Shown: positions 1-10,503 of the stretch, in pieces
How positions within the stretch are numbered: the first letter of the stretch is position 1
Layout of the letters: each line of letters begins with the position of its first letter
Assembly (NCBI GenBank): GCA_003117195.1
Contig: BDSI01000117.1
Coordinates: forward strand, 209,091 to 273,090
Length of the DNA: 64,000 nucleotides
Origin: Eudorina sp. 2006-703-Eu-15
Taxonomy: Eukaryota; Chlorophyta; Chlorophyceae; Chlamydomonadales; Volvocaceae
Reading direction: 5' to 3'
The notes under the pieces: generated by a model
Databases searched by the model: none
The model's input: the letters and a program-made list of their open reading frames with translations, nothing else
What the model was told of the DNA's origin: nothing
Made by a program: the position numbers and the translations under genes

Positions 1-717
1 CCTCGGCGAGAATGCCACTTGCGGGCGGAAGGCCATCACCTCGGCGAGAATGCCACTTGCGGGCGGAAGGCCCTCATTCGGCGGGAATGCCACTTGCGGG
101 CGGAAGGCCCCCATTCGGCGAGAATGCCACTTGCGGGCGGAAGGCCCGGGGGCACTTGCGGCGGAAGGCCCTCATTCGGCGGAATGCACTTGCGGGCGGA
201 AGGCCCTCATTAGGTGAGAATGCCACTTGCGGGCGGAAGGCCATCACCTCGGCGAGAATGCCACTTGCGGGCGGAAGGCCATCACCTCGGCGAGAATGCC
301 ACTTGCGGGCGGAAGGCCCTCATTCGGCGGGAATGCCACTTGCGGGCGGAAGGCAGGCCCTCATTCGGCGGGAATGCCACTTGCGGGCGGAAGGCAGGCC
401 CTCATTCGGCGGGAATGCCACTTGCGGGCGGAAGGCAGGCCCTCATTCGGCGGGAATGCCACTTGCGGGCGGAAGGCCCTCATTCGGCGGGAATGCCACT
501 TGCGGGCGGAAGGCCCTCATTCGGCGGGAATGCCACTTGCGGGCGGAAGGCCCTCATTCGGCGGGAATGCCACTTGCGGGCGGAAGGCCCTCATTATGCG
601 GGAATGCCACTTGCGGGCGGAAGGCCCTCATTCGGCGGGAATGCCACTTGCGGGCGGAAGGCCCTCATTCGGCGGGAATGCCACTTGCGGGCGGAAGGCC
701 CTCATTCGGCGGGAAGG
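1..717. repeat. 37-bp minisatellite, about 19 units
   Basis: Head-to-tail units built around GAATGCCACTTGCGGGCGGA fill the left edge of the window. Most units are 37 bp. Some carry an extra AGGC (41 bp), and units near the start have CACCTCGGCGA in place of CATTCGGCGG. Because 37 is not a multiple of 3 and the unit lacks stops, all three forward frames stay open, so the apparent proteins are artefacts. The array is cut by the window edge. Confidence 0.95.
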
Positions 718-873
718 CCACCTCCCTTGGCGCAATGTCACCCTAGGCGGCTCATGGTCGTAAGGGACCGGCCTGGCAGGTAGCCACCCGAGACCACGGG
801 AAGGGCATCCCAGGTTTGATTAAACCCTGGGGGATTCGCGGGCGGGGAAGCCCATTGGCTGGGGGCCATTGGG

Positions 874-963
874 GAGCCGGAATCCCGATGGCCGGGGGCT
901 AATCATGTGTGTTTGAAGGCCGATGGCCGGGGGCTAATCACGGGTGTTTGAAGGCCGATGGCC
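874..963. repeat. 35-bp direct repeat, 2.5 copies
   Basis: GTGTTTGAAGGCCGATGGCC recurs at 909 and 944 (period 35), with a partial earlier copy of the GATGGCCGGGGGCTAATCA part. It lies exactly where the retrotransposon reading frame begins, so it may be the 5' untranslated repeat of that element. 718-873 shows nothing else recognisable. Confidence 0.75.
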
Positions 964-2709
964 GGACACCGTCGTGGACAGCAAAACTCGTGTGAAGGGG
1001 GTGGGCAACCCCGTAGCAGAAGGCCGGACCGGGAGGCCGGCGATCGGCGCGAGGCAACCCGGGCTGGCAACCAACCTTCTCAGTACGATATGCAACCTAA
1101 GAACCTGGGATGCAGACATCCTTGTCCTGACAGAAACGAAAACTGGAAACCGTACAGCGTGGATTAAAGATGCCTTGCGCAGGGAACCGCAGGCCTACCG
1201 ACTTCACTGCAGCTCTAAACCGCGTAGTGCCGGAAAGGCGCGGTACTCCGCAGGTGTCGCAGTGGGGATTAGCGGTCGCTACAGTCGCTCAGGAAATGTC
1301 ACTTATGTCCAGCCGCCGGCCCCGCTACAAGGTCACCTGTGTCATTGCAAGATCTCAACCCCCATGAGCACGCCCCTCAACATCCTTGGGATCTACTGCC
1401 CAGAAGACACCGGGACCCGGAATGCCATTTATGCGCATTGCAGAATGGTGCTGAAAACATCAAAGACAAACGGAGAACACGTCGTGCTGGCGGGGGATTT
1501 CAACGCGGTCAGAGCGGCAGAAGAAAGGAGCACCAGCGTACTTGATAGCGCCGACCGGCTACACGCCAAGTTCGTCACGGAAAACGCGCTCAGGCCCGCA
1601 CCTGAGAATAAACTCCCCCGCCAGATGTCCTTCGACCAGTGGGTCGACGGACACCGCACACACAGCAGCCGGATAGATGACATTCTGCTGTGCCCCGCAA
1701 CACAACTCAGCGTAAAACTTAAAGCCACCGCCTGTACGAATAAAACCCTGGCGTACAGCAGTGTGACCGTGGCTGCCGGCCAGTTCGACCACAGGCCCGT
1801 GCACACCCGGCTACCAACTGACGAAATCCGCCTGTGGGATGCCAAAACACCCACGCGCGCCACCCAAGAAGCGGCAGACCACGTTAATGCAAAATGGAAA
1901 AACGTCATCTTGCCGGTCCCACGTGCCACGATCTGTGCAGCACAGACACGAATGGACGCCACACTCACATCCGATATCGCTGCGCTTCACGACTACCTGC
2001 ATCCCGCAGTCTGCGACATTGAGGATGGTCTGGCGAAACACGCCGCAGACCCCAACAGCACAACGGCGACACATCTCATGTCGACGCTGCGATCCCTTGA
2101 GAGCGTGCAGAGGACCAACGTGGAAGCTGCGGCCGCGATGCTGCAAGTGACCCTCAATACAGGGCTTGCCATCCTACTGGAAATGTGCACGCAGAAGCCA
2201 CCTAACACGGGGAAAATACACCCTAAGCGCACAGTCAGCAGATATGTGCAACGTCTGCACCGGGAACATGTGCAGCTCAAACACGAATACGAAGCAGAAC
2301 TGCGAAACCAGACCTGTTCAGAGCCTCATCCAGTCGAACACAACGGCGCTACCGCGGAAGGAGGCGACCCTAGGCAAACAGCCGCGGCACACACACCCGC
2401 GGACGCAACTCGCTGCCCTGGTGCACGCCTTCGCGACACGATTCGACAAATTGGCACCCAGATAAGGCAGGCACTGACCATCGAGCGCAAGAAAAACATT
2501 GCTGCTGCGAAACGTCGCCGCCAACATCTGGTCGCAACTCGCCCACGACGAGCCCACCAAGCCATTTTCAGCAAAGATGAGCTTGAACGAGGGCTGCCCG
2601 CGGTAAGACACCCCACCTCGGGCAAAGTTTGCACAGAACCCGACTCCATCCTTGATGCCGTACATGAATACTTCAAGATCCAGGCTGCCACGATAGGCAC
2701 ACCGAAAAC
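944..2709 (+). pseudogene. LINE endonuclease and linker segment
   Basis: This is an apurinic/apyrimidinic-type endonuclease (exonuclease-endonuclease-phosphatase fold), the enzyme that nicks the target site in LINE retrotransposition. Visible motifs are LTETK near 1126-1140 (catalytic Glu), AGDFN near 1490-1505, SRIDDIL near 1660-1690 and FDHRPV near 1785-1802 (terminal Asp-His pair). The usual opening strand (WN.NG) is missing, so the N-terminus is truncated or lies in another frame. A linker of about 300 residues without recognised domains follows. The frame runs into the solo insertion at 2710, which adds an unrelated tail and a stop at 2978-2980. Confidence 0.85.
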
Positions 2710-3007
2710 GTATAGGTTTTCCGAGCTTGTGAGGAAAACCAAGGTTTTCTGCAATATACGACAGACGAGCGTCTGTGGTTCTGGAGCCGGGTGGCTCCTG
2801 TTGGGACGCAGAAGCGTCAGTGTTTGGTACTTTTCGGAGATCATCGTAGCGCTACGGGCTGTGCTGGCGTTGGACTTTTTGTTGCGGCTGTGTGTTGGCC
2901 GTTTGTTATTGTCCATCGTCGGTGCGTCCTCGCCCTTCTCCGGCCCTGCATTGTTTATTATCGCCCCGGTGGGGCTCTAGCGGTGTAATGGAGTCTTTGC
3001 AGAAAAC
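2710..3007 (+). mobile_element. Solo 298-bp A-B unit of the tyrosine-recombinase retroelement
   Basis: This is the reverse complement of the terminal A2-B2 part of the full element at 3264-3564, and has the same length. It starts at GTATAGG and ends at GCAGAAAAC. It interrupts the LINE at CCGAAAAC|TGG; GAAAAC occurs at both borders and there is no other target duplication, as expected for tyrosine-recombinase insertion of a circle. It encodes nothing of its own. Confidence 0.9.
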
Positions 3008-3266
3008 TGGACAGTACAGACCGGAGGAGGCACCCAGGACGTATCCGGTCCTTCAGGGCACGGCGCCAGACACCTTCCACCTCACCAGCCCGAAGAAGGC
3101 CGACGACCACGTCCTGCTGAGCAGCATCGCTGACCCTTTTAACTACAGCAGATGCATACAGCACTTAGCCCGAAACAAAACGCCGGGACCCGACGGCCTT
3201 CCCAACGAACTCCTCAAGGCGCTGCCCGATGCCCTACAGGCCACCATCCACGACCTCATGAAAGTT
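3008..3266 (+). pseudogene. LINE reverse transcriptase, N-terminal segment
   Basis: This short LINE block between the two insertions reads KKADDHVLLSSIADPF followed by NKTPGPDGLPNELLKALP and TIHDLM. The last part is the standard start of LINE reverse transcriptases (RT motif 0/1, K.PGPDG). It continues in frame at 8033 once the inserted element is removed. Confidence 0.85.
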
Positions 3267-3352
3267 TTCTGCAAAGACTCCATTACACCGCTAGAGCCCC
3301 ACCGGGGCGATAATAAACAATGCAGGGCCGGAGAAGGGCGAGGACGCACCGA
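3264..3352 (-). repeat. Split direct repeat B2
   Basis: 89 bp from GTTTTCTGCAAAGACTCC to GACGCACCGA, repeated with offset 298 at 3562-3650. It is the outer 3' terminus of the element in its own orientation. Confidence 0.92.
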
Positions 3353-3564
3353 CGATGGACAATAACAAACGGCCAACACACAGCCGCAACAAAAAGTCCA
3401 ACGCCAGCACAGCCCGTAGCGCTACGATGATCTCCGAAAAGTACCAAACACTGACGCTTCTGCGTCCCAACAGGAGCCACCCGGCTCCAGAACCACAGAC
3501 GCTCGTCTGTCGTATATTGCAGAAAACCTTGGTTTTCCTCACAAGCTCGGAAAACCTATACGTT
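3326..3564 (-). repeat. Split direct repeat A2
   Basis: 239 bp matching 7797-8035 at a constant offset of 4471. It overlaps B2 by 27 bp and B1 by 3 bp. The B1-A2 junction (GCAGAAAAC-GTATAGG on the minus strand) equals the head-to-tail junction expected of a circular DNA intermediate. Confidence 0.92.
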
Positions 3565-3650
3565 TTCTGCAAAGACTCCATTACACCGCTAGAGCCCCAC
3601 CGGGGCGATAATAAACAATGCAGGGCCGGAGAAGGGCGAGGACGCACCGA
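3562..3650 (-). repeat. Split direct repeat B1
   Basis: Second copy of the 89-bp B repeat, adjoining the recombinase gene side. Identity to B2 ends at 3650, where ACCTTC replaces CGATGG. Confidence 0.92.
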
Positions 3651-3718
3651 ACCTTCAATTATTACGGGGGGAGCCGTCAGTACTCCAACACCCCGGTAAC
3701 GCCCCTCCGCGCCTCCTG

Positions 3719-4690
3719 CGAATCCTTCAGGTACGGCAGCATCGCCTCCCGTGAGCGCCAGCCCCCATGGGCCTGAAACAGGCGCTCGTCCACTCCCCGC
3801 GCCGCCACCGCCGACACCCCCCCGAGCGCAGACTGTGCAGCCCAAAGCGCGCCTGGGCCACATCCTTGGGGACCCCTTGAACCTTGGCCACGTACGACAG
3901 GACCACCCCGCGCATTTTGCCGTACGCGACGGGCCGCGGCAGGAACACGGACGGCGCCCCGCGGTTTCGCGCCTTGTGTCCATCCCAGTCCCGGAAGAGT
4001 GGGTCTTCCGGTGCCCACGCGGCCGACGCCAAATAGCGCCGCAGTAGCGCCACCGGGCACACCTCCGAGGTACCCGCTCTGATGACCACCACGTTCCCCT
4101 CCCGGAACTGGTCGTTTTTGCGCTGACTCAGAAACAGCTCTACCTGGTCTGGCCCCAAGCACGTGTCCCGCACCAGGAGGCGCTGCGCGTCATCATACCG
4201 CAGGAACCCCGCAAAGCACACCATCACATACGCCGCAATCATGATCTCGTGCGTGCGCGGCGTGCCCTCCAACAGCATGCGTGCGATCGCCGTCACTTCC
4301 TCCAACGTTAGGGGCTCCTTCCGGTTCCGCACCAGTAACCCGAGCTGCCGCTTGGCCGCCGCCCGCACTTTCTTACAGAGGACGTGCTTCGTAGGCGGCA
4401 CCGTGACGCCCGCCAGTTCGTGGTGCGTGAAAAGGGCGGCGCTGGCAGTTTTGACCACCGCGTATGACGCGGCCGACTGCGCCACCAACGTCAGGAACAT
4501 GGCCACCGCTGCTGGATGCGCGGGCAGGGCCGTGTACTGCCCCTCCGCGCAAAACTTGCAGAACGCCGCCCACGAGCCGTGGTACTGCGCCAGTGAGGAC
4601 TGCGCGCGAGAGCCCAGCATCATCCGCTGTGTCGCTTTCCACAGCCCCGCGTGCGCGGGGTGGACTGGCAACTGCGTGCCCCGTCCGCAG
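3719..4690 (-). pseudogene. Tyrosine recombinase of the retroelement (one frameshift)
   Basis: This integrase-like enzyme would insert the circular cDNA without a target duplication. After an N-terminal core-binding region (SSLAQYHGSWAAFCKFC) come the catalytic signatures: Arg box in CFAGFLRYDDAQRL, HxxR as GLHSLRSGG near 3825-3842, HGGW near 3765-3776 and the nucleophile Tyr in LPYLKDS near 3719-3733. Between HxxR and HGGW the frame changes at a run of seven G (3817-3823); one more G would give RSGGVSAVAARGVDERLF, a normal spacing. The active-site residues are otherwise all present. It ends with GVTGVLEY and a stop about 30 bp before B1. Confidence 0.85.
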
Positions 4691-4733
4691 GGGCCGGCGT
4701 GCGACTCTGTGGTCGGGGTCGGGAGGGGTTGTT

Positions 4734-6751
4734 TCAGGACAACGTCGGGCCCGGCAGGGTCCGGCGGCGTGCCCATTCGCCCCGGAACGAGACCCGTAGG
4801 GCCATGACCCTCCACCTCGGCGCACCCGCTGCTTCCCGGTTCCCAGACGCCGGGCCCGACCGAAACAATTCCGCTGCCCCCGGCAGGGCCACCGCGCCCA
4901 CTACCGCTGGGGACCACCGGCCCTCGGCGGGGCACAACAACGGCCACCATACCGCCGACGGCCACACCGGGATAATCACCGTGGCTACCGCCCTCTGCTC
5001 CTCCAGGAAACGCCATAACCGGCCTATCAACGCGAATGGGGGGTTACACCAGTTGTTCTCCCCCGCCCACTGCTGCGCGAAGCAATCCACCGCCTCTGCC
5101 CCCGGGCAGTGAAACAGCGAATTGAAGCGCCGCAGCTGTGTGTTACGGTCCGACGCGAAACGATCCACGGTGTGCGGACCCCAACGGGTGTCCAGCTGCC
5201 GGAACAACTCCGGCAGCAGCTGCCAGTCGCAGCTCTCCCGGATCTTGCTGAAGAAATCCGCCACCTCGTTCTGCTCCCTTGGAATCCACGCGACCGACAG
5301 TTGCACCCGGGCGGCTTTGCACCACCAGAACACTTTTAGCGCGATCGCCTGCAAGTGGGCCCCCTTGCTCCCCTTCGTCGCGATGGATCGCGCGTTGGTA
5401 CTGTCCGTCAGGACGTGCACCCTCTTGCCCCGAAGCCGACCCTCCAGGGCTTGCAGCGTGTACAGCAACGCAAGCATCTCCCGCCCAAGCGAAGTCGCTG
5501 GCGTCCGTCCGGACCTCGACTGCTGCCGTGCCGGCCAGCCTCACTATTGGGGCTGCCAGGGCTTCCCGTGGCAGCCCCTCCCAGAAGCACAACTCCTCCC
5601 TCACTCCCTCCGTGACTATCACGTCACCGTTCCAGCCCTCTTTTTCCCTTAGAGAGGCTTCACATGCCCGGGTGAACAGGCGAGCGAGCGCCCCCATCAC
5701 CAGCTGCATGCTGACCGCGTGGCCAATTACCCTGGCCATTGCCCGCGCGGGCACGGACTCCCTGCCCTTAACGGCCTGCACAGCCTCCTGGAACGCCTCC
5801 CACCGGTCTTCCGGGATGGTGAAGGTCATCGTCACCGAGTTAATCACGAACCCAAGACAGCGAATCTCGGTGACTGGAACTAGCTGACTTTTGCTGAGGT
5901 TCACCCCGAGTCCCGCATTGCAGAACTCCTCCAGGAGGGCCTCCCGCTGCTGCACCGCGCCTGCTTGGTCCCCCCCAAGCAAAAACAAGAAGTCGTCCAG
6001 GTAGTTCAAGACCCGGAAACCCTTGTGCCGCAAATATGCGCAGAACTCCCGCATCAGCTTCGAGAAGCCCCAAGGTGCTGATTTCAAACCGAACGGCAAC
6101 ACCGTGAAGACGTAGTACTTCCCTCGCCACTCAAAAACCCAAATACTCATGCGCCGCATCGTTCATCCGAAGCTGCCAGTACGAGTTGGTCAGGTCGATA
6201 CCTACCATGAGGTCCCCCGGTCGCATCAGGGCCTCCAGATCTGCCAAACGTTCGTACTTAAACTTTGGGCAGTGCAAGGACTTATTCACATGCCGGCCGG
6301 CCAACAGGACCCTAAACTTTCCCAGCTGCTTCTTGGGGATGACGTTGAGCGGCAACACGCACTTAGGGGGTAACGGCCCCTCCCACTCCCGGGCTGCCCC
6401 TGCTGCCAGAAACTCTGCCAGAGTCGCATCCATGTACTCTGCGTGCTCCTTCGACCCTGGGTGGTTTGGCTGTTGTCGCCGTGGGGCGGGGTTCTTCGCA
6501 TCCTCCCAAACCAGGGGGAAGCCGTTCTTCACCCACCGCCTTGTCCACTTGCTGGCACAGATATTCTTGAGCCAGAACTCCTTACGGGCGTTGATCTGCC
6601 CAGACGCTGCCGCGTCGGCCCCCTCGCTTTCGCGTGCATCATTTCCTTCCTCCCACAGGTCATCTGCGGTTACAAGATCGGAAGGCAACCGACACCACGG
6701 GCCTTCAGACGTTCCACGTCTCACAGACAAGTGCTGTCGCACTGTCCTCAC
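4734..6751 (-). pseudogene. pol: reverse transcriptase, RNase H and methyltransferase-like region (frameshifted)
   Basis: The reading frame starts near 6751. RT motifs include VLPLNVIPKKQLGKFRVLLA, MVGIDLTNSYWQLRM, TVLPFGLKSAPWGFSKLM and NYLDDFLFLL (catalytic YLDD at 5993-6004). The RNase H part has EVRTDASDFAWAG and then VLTDSTNARS. Next comes a segment with WCNPPF (about 5031-5048) and PVWPSAVWWPLL, the methyltransferase-like (Dam-type) module known to follow RNase H in DIRS-order elements. Two single-base frame changes are visible: an extra base in an A5/T5 run at 6133-6137 and one in a G-rich stretch near 5485-5495. Confidence 0.85.
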
Positions 6752-6966
6752 TGCCTCTGTGGGCCAAAGCCTCTTTGGGCCAACGGTAGGCTGCAGCCTG
6801 ACCGGTCACTGGGCTTCCTGCCCTTGTCCACGGTTTCCGAACGTCCGTTCGCTACGGTTCTCCGCCGTGAGATCCTGACGGCTGCTGCCGTGATCCCGGC
6901 GACCGCACCACGCACCCACCGCCTGAGCATGCTGCGGTGACCCCCCGTACGTCCACCTTCCCTCCA

Positions 6967-7793
6967 TTACTTCTTATTGGGGCACTCCTTCGAGAAGTGC
7001 CCCGCGACGCCGCACGAATAACAGTAACGCGGAGGCGGAGCCTGCGGCACGGCCGCTTGCTGCACCCGCCGGATCCCCACACCCACGCCCTGCGACTGCT
7101 GCGCGCCCCCAAGGCTTCCTGACGAAGATCCTCCCGTTCCCCCAGACTTAAACTTGGCCTTGCCCTTGCCCTTGCTGGACTTCGCGGTCAATTCAGCCGC
7201 CTTGATAGCCGCTTTCAGCTTCTTCTGCTCCTCCTCGGTTTGCGCGTACGCAGCCCCTTGGAGCCCCTTGACCACCTCCCAGCCGTGGTTATAGGCTACC
7301 ACTAGGTCCTTAGCCGCTCCCACGAAGGCCTTCTCACCCTCGGCAATGGCCTCCTCCACCTTCTTCATTTTGGTGGGGCGCTCCTGCGCCGCAGCCTCCT
7401 TCAAGTCCGCTACGGCGTCCTTGACATCTTGCAGCGAGTTCCATAGGTCGACCAGCTTGTCGCGCTGGCCCAACAGGGATTTGTTGGTCTTCCCCTCACT
7501 GACACCGAAGTCGCACTTGTAAAAGGGGAAGCTCCTCCCGGTGGCGTTTTGGCGGGATTTCCGGCGATGCGCGCTGCCGTTGGAGCTGGTTGGCCTCGGC
7601 TAGCTTCTGTTCCGCTGCCAAAAAAAGCATTGTATGCTTTCTCCTCCGCCTCCTCAAGGATCGCACCCGGGTCCTCCTTCAGTTTCTCCATAACTGCCTT
7701 CACTGCTGCATTCTGTGCCAGCGAGGTCAATCGCTTCTGACGATTCGAAATAATGTCGTCAATTGACTGAGCTCGGTCCTCGTTTTCCGCCAT
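6967..7793 (-). pseudogene. gag with CCHC zinc knuckle (frameshifted)
   Basis: A nucleocapsid-like protein starting at ATG 7791-7793 (MAENEDRAQSIDDIISNR). It is helical and Lys/Glu/Ala-rich, and ends with CYSCGVAGHFSKECPNKK, a C-x2-C-x4-H-x4-C knuckle that would bind RNA. The middle part switches frame at an A7 run near 7619-7626 (continuing as LAAEQKLAEANQLQRQ) and again near 7530 (continuing as FYKCDFGVSEGKTNKSLL), so this copy cannot make an intact protein as sequenced. It stops at 6967-6969, about 215 bp before the pol frame. Confidence 0.8.
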
Positions 7794-7796
7794 AAT

Positions 7797-8035
7797 GGCC
7801 GGAGAAGGGCGAGGACGCACCGACGATGGACAATAACAAACGGCCAACACACAGCCGCAACAAAAAGTCCAACGCCAGCACAGCCCGTAGCGCTACGATG
7901 ATCTCCGAAAAGTACCAAACACTGACGCTTCTGCGTCCCAACAGGAGCCACCCGGCTCCAGAACCACAGACGCTCGTCTGTCGTATATTGCAGAAAACCT
8001 TGGTTTTCCTCACAAGCTCGGAAAACCTATACGTT
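7797..8035 (-). repeat. Split direct repeat A1
   Basis: 5' terminal repeat of the element in its own orientation, matching A2 over 239 bp. It probably holds the promoter for gag-pol. The gag ATG lies 4 bp inside its inner border. Confidence 0.92.
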
Positions 8036-9859
8036 ATGTGGGTCAAATCCCACACGCCGAAGGATTGGACAGAGTCTGTCACGGTGCTGCTCCCTAAACC
8101 TGGCGATGGGCTCCTCCTCAAGAACAGGAGACCCATCGCCCTAGCAAATACGCTGTATAAGCTCTGGACCAGCCTCATCACGGTGTCTATCGGAGACGTC
8201 GCACCGGAGCTGGCCCTGTTTAGCGAGGCCCAAGAAGGCTTCCTTCGGTACAGAAACACAGAGCGGCAAATCCAGAACCTGCTCCATGCAATCGAAGATG
8301 CCGGGCTCACGCGGAATGACCTGTACGCCCTATACGTGGACTTCTCCTCGGCGTTCAACACGATCAACCACGACCTGCTGCTTCAAATCATGTACGACCT
8401 TGGGCTGCCAGACGACCTTATCCGTGTTGTCCGCAACCTCTACAGCCAGGCCCGAACAAGCATCCGGACAGAACATGGTACCACAGCGCCAATCCAAATC
8501 GAAAGAGGCACGGTCCAGGGGGATACACTTTCACCAGTGCTCTTCATCATCTTTCTTGAGCCCCTCCTACGATGGCTCCATGTTGGCGGGCGAGGGCACC
8601 AGTACGGATGCCTCTCCGACGACCTGAACGCCCGCTATCACTGCAGCTCGGCTGCTTATGCCGACGATCTTGCGGTGCTGACCAACACCACGCGGGACCT
8701 GCAGACACAGTGCGACAAGATTAGCCTGTACTCCCAGTGGGCGGGTCTACAAGTGAATCACTCGAAATGCGCTGTGACAGGCATCCTGCACCGCAAGGCA
8801 TGGTCCGACCGCGGTCTGAATGGACCGACATGCGAACGCACGCTCAAAGTGGCTCTTGATGCGAAAGTCAAAATCAGTGATCGGCCAGTGCCGTACATCT
8901 CCCCCACCGAACCATACAAGTACCTTGGGGTGCTTATAACGATGACTCTCAACTGGAGCGCCCAAATGACTCATGTCTGCGAAGCAGTACGGGATAAGGG
9001 AGACTTATTACAAGGCTCCATGGCGACGCCAGATCAGTGTATAAGGATTATACAGAGCTGTATCCAAACAGTGGTGACATACAGCTTCCCACCATGGCGT
9101 ATACTCCAAAGATGTACGACTCCTGGATGCGATGATAGCACGCATCGCCCGCCGCTGTTACGGCCTGCCCTCCAGCTTCCCCACGCGCGCCGTGCTACTA
9201 CCAGCCGAGCAATACGGACTGGGGGTAGGATCCCTGCTCCCGATCTATGCGCGCACTGCAACGCGCGCCCTGATTCTCTCCCTAAACGACGAGGGACGGC
9301 TCGGCGTTGTGACAAGAGCCATGCTGGAACTGCAGTGTCAGTTAGCCGCCGACACCAGGATGCACACGCTGAGGCGCGAAAGCAGCTTCTACACGACTCT
9401 GAAGCAACTCACGCTCGCCCGCGACCACGGCATCGTGGTGACCGATAAAGGCAGGCCGTACAACACCTCCCTGAACACACTTATGGCGGCAGCCACCGCC
9501 GTCAATGCCGAGCAGGAATCGCGTGAAGAGATTCTGCCATACAGGCTCTTGCTCCCGCTGACAGAGCTGGGTCTTGATATGCACTCACTTATAGATAAGA
9601 ACACCAAACGGCACCTGATCACGACCACTGAGCTTCAAAAACTCTTCCCCCGGCGCACCCGATATTTAGTGATCCCCGAGACCGGGAACCCGCGGACCTA
9701 CAAACCGCGAAACGCGCATATGTCTACGACCCGAGGGGAAAATGTCTAGGAATGCTCCCAGCAACACGACTGCGCGACATGTGGCTCCGATACACGGCGG
9801 CCAAATCTGCTCACCCGGAAGAACATGCGAGGCTTGCCGCCCCCGTCGCGACCGAGTAG
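8033..9859 (+). pseudogene. LINE reverse transcriptase, catalytic and C-terminal part (two frameshifts)
   Basis: This continues the LINE from MWVKSHTPKDWTESV. RT motifs in order are VLLPKPGDG, NRRPIALANTLYKL, LYVDFSSAFNTINHD (near 8330-8370), GTVQGDTLSPVLF, AYADDLAVL with catalytic YADD at 8657-8668, NHSKCAVTG and YKYLGVLI. Frame is lost near 9090 and resumes one base over as VRLLDAMIARIARRCYGLP. It shifts again near 9705 and then reads AYVYDPRGKCLGMLPATRLR to a stop at 9857-9859. No cysteine-rich C-terminal motif was seen. Confidence 0.87.
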
Positions 9860-10503
9860 CAAATTGACTTTTCAGGATTAGCCCACTTCTGCCACATACC
9901 AGACGAAACTGAATTCATTCTTACTCGGATAATCTTTGAAAAAGGCCATTGCAATTGAAGGATCTGCATTTGGCCTTGTTTGGCTAACTGGCCAACGATA
10001 ATGCAGCAGGCCGGGGTCGCTTTCTATCACAGCCTCTCATCTTACAACCACAATACTAGATTAGTACTTCTTTTGAACTTTGTGTCCCTGTATCCCTCAT
10101 ACAATAAGAGCTTTCCCTGTCGCCGTACTTAATCTGCAATTTAATTCCAAGCAAAGCGACTACGTAATTAAGAAATCACGATGTGTTAGTGTAATGTGTT
10201 AGTTTAGTAGTTTGCGTTGCATAGTGACAAAACTGGTTCAGCACGGCCGTGTACGGTCCATATAAAGGCTCTGAGAAGCTGACGAAGGGTGTGGAAAGGA
10301 GTAGACGCGGGGCAATGCAAAGGATAGGCGAAGATATAGATGAGCGCTGAAGCGTTGCGGGAGCGCGAAGCGTGGCATTGCAAGAACGTTCACAGCGGAC
10401 TGTTGAGACAGGTCCAGATAGGAGCGCCGGTGTATGTTACAGAGGTAATTAGCGCATATATGAAGGATATGTACAATATGTACTGGCGTTGGCGAGCCGG
10501 TGT
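9860..10503. other. AT-rich spacer or LINE 3' region, nothing recognised
   Basis: Base composition falls from GC-rich to AT-rich after the LINE stop. No poly(A), tandem repeat or coding signal stands out. Confidence 0.5.

Larger units (their letters stand above)
3264..8035 (-). mobile_element. PAT/Kangaroo/TOC1-type tyrosine-recombinase retrotransposon
   Basis: A 4.77-kb element on the minus strand has split direct repeats. In element orientation the order is A1 (7797-8035), coding region, B1 (3562-3650), A2 (3326-3564), B2 (3264-3352). The 239-bp A copies and the 89-bp B copies look identical. This A1-ORFs-B1A2-B2 layout is the hallmark of PAT-like DIRS-order elements, known in volvocine algae as Kangaroo and TOC1. 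Genes in order are gag with a zinc knuckle, RT with YLDD, RNase H, an NPPF methyltransferase-like part and a tyrosine recombinase. There is no target duplication; GTT occurs at both borders. Gag and pol both carry frameshifts, but the repeats are intact, so the copy is young or affected by sequence error. Confidence 0.92.
944..9859 (+). mobile_element. Non-LTR retrotransposon (LINE), interrupted by two younger insertions
   Basis: Three separated blocks (944-2709, 3008-3266, 8033-9859) read as one LINE polyprotein: an APE-type endonuclease, then a reverse transcriptase. When the two inserted segments are ignored, the reading frame joins exactly at both places (codons ...CCG AAA AC|T GGA... and ...ATG AAA GTT ATG TGG...), so the insertions postdate the LINE. 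Two frameshifts in the 3' third (near 9090 and near 9705) show the copy is dead. No poly(A) tail or target duplication is visible, so the outer borders are approximate. Clade assignment (L1-like) is inference from the EEP + RT layout. Confidence 0.85.

Noticed and set aside
12..783. Several overlapping open frames in the 37-bp array
   Set aside because: They are rotations of a stop-free repeat and carry no protein signature.
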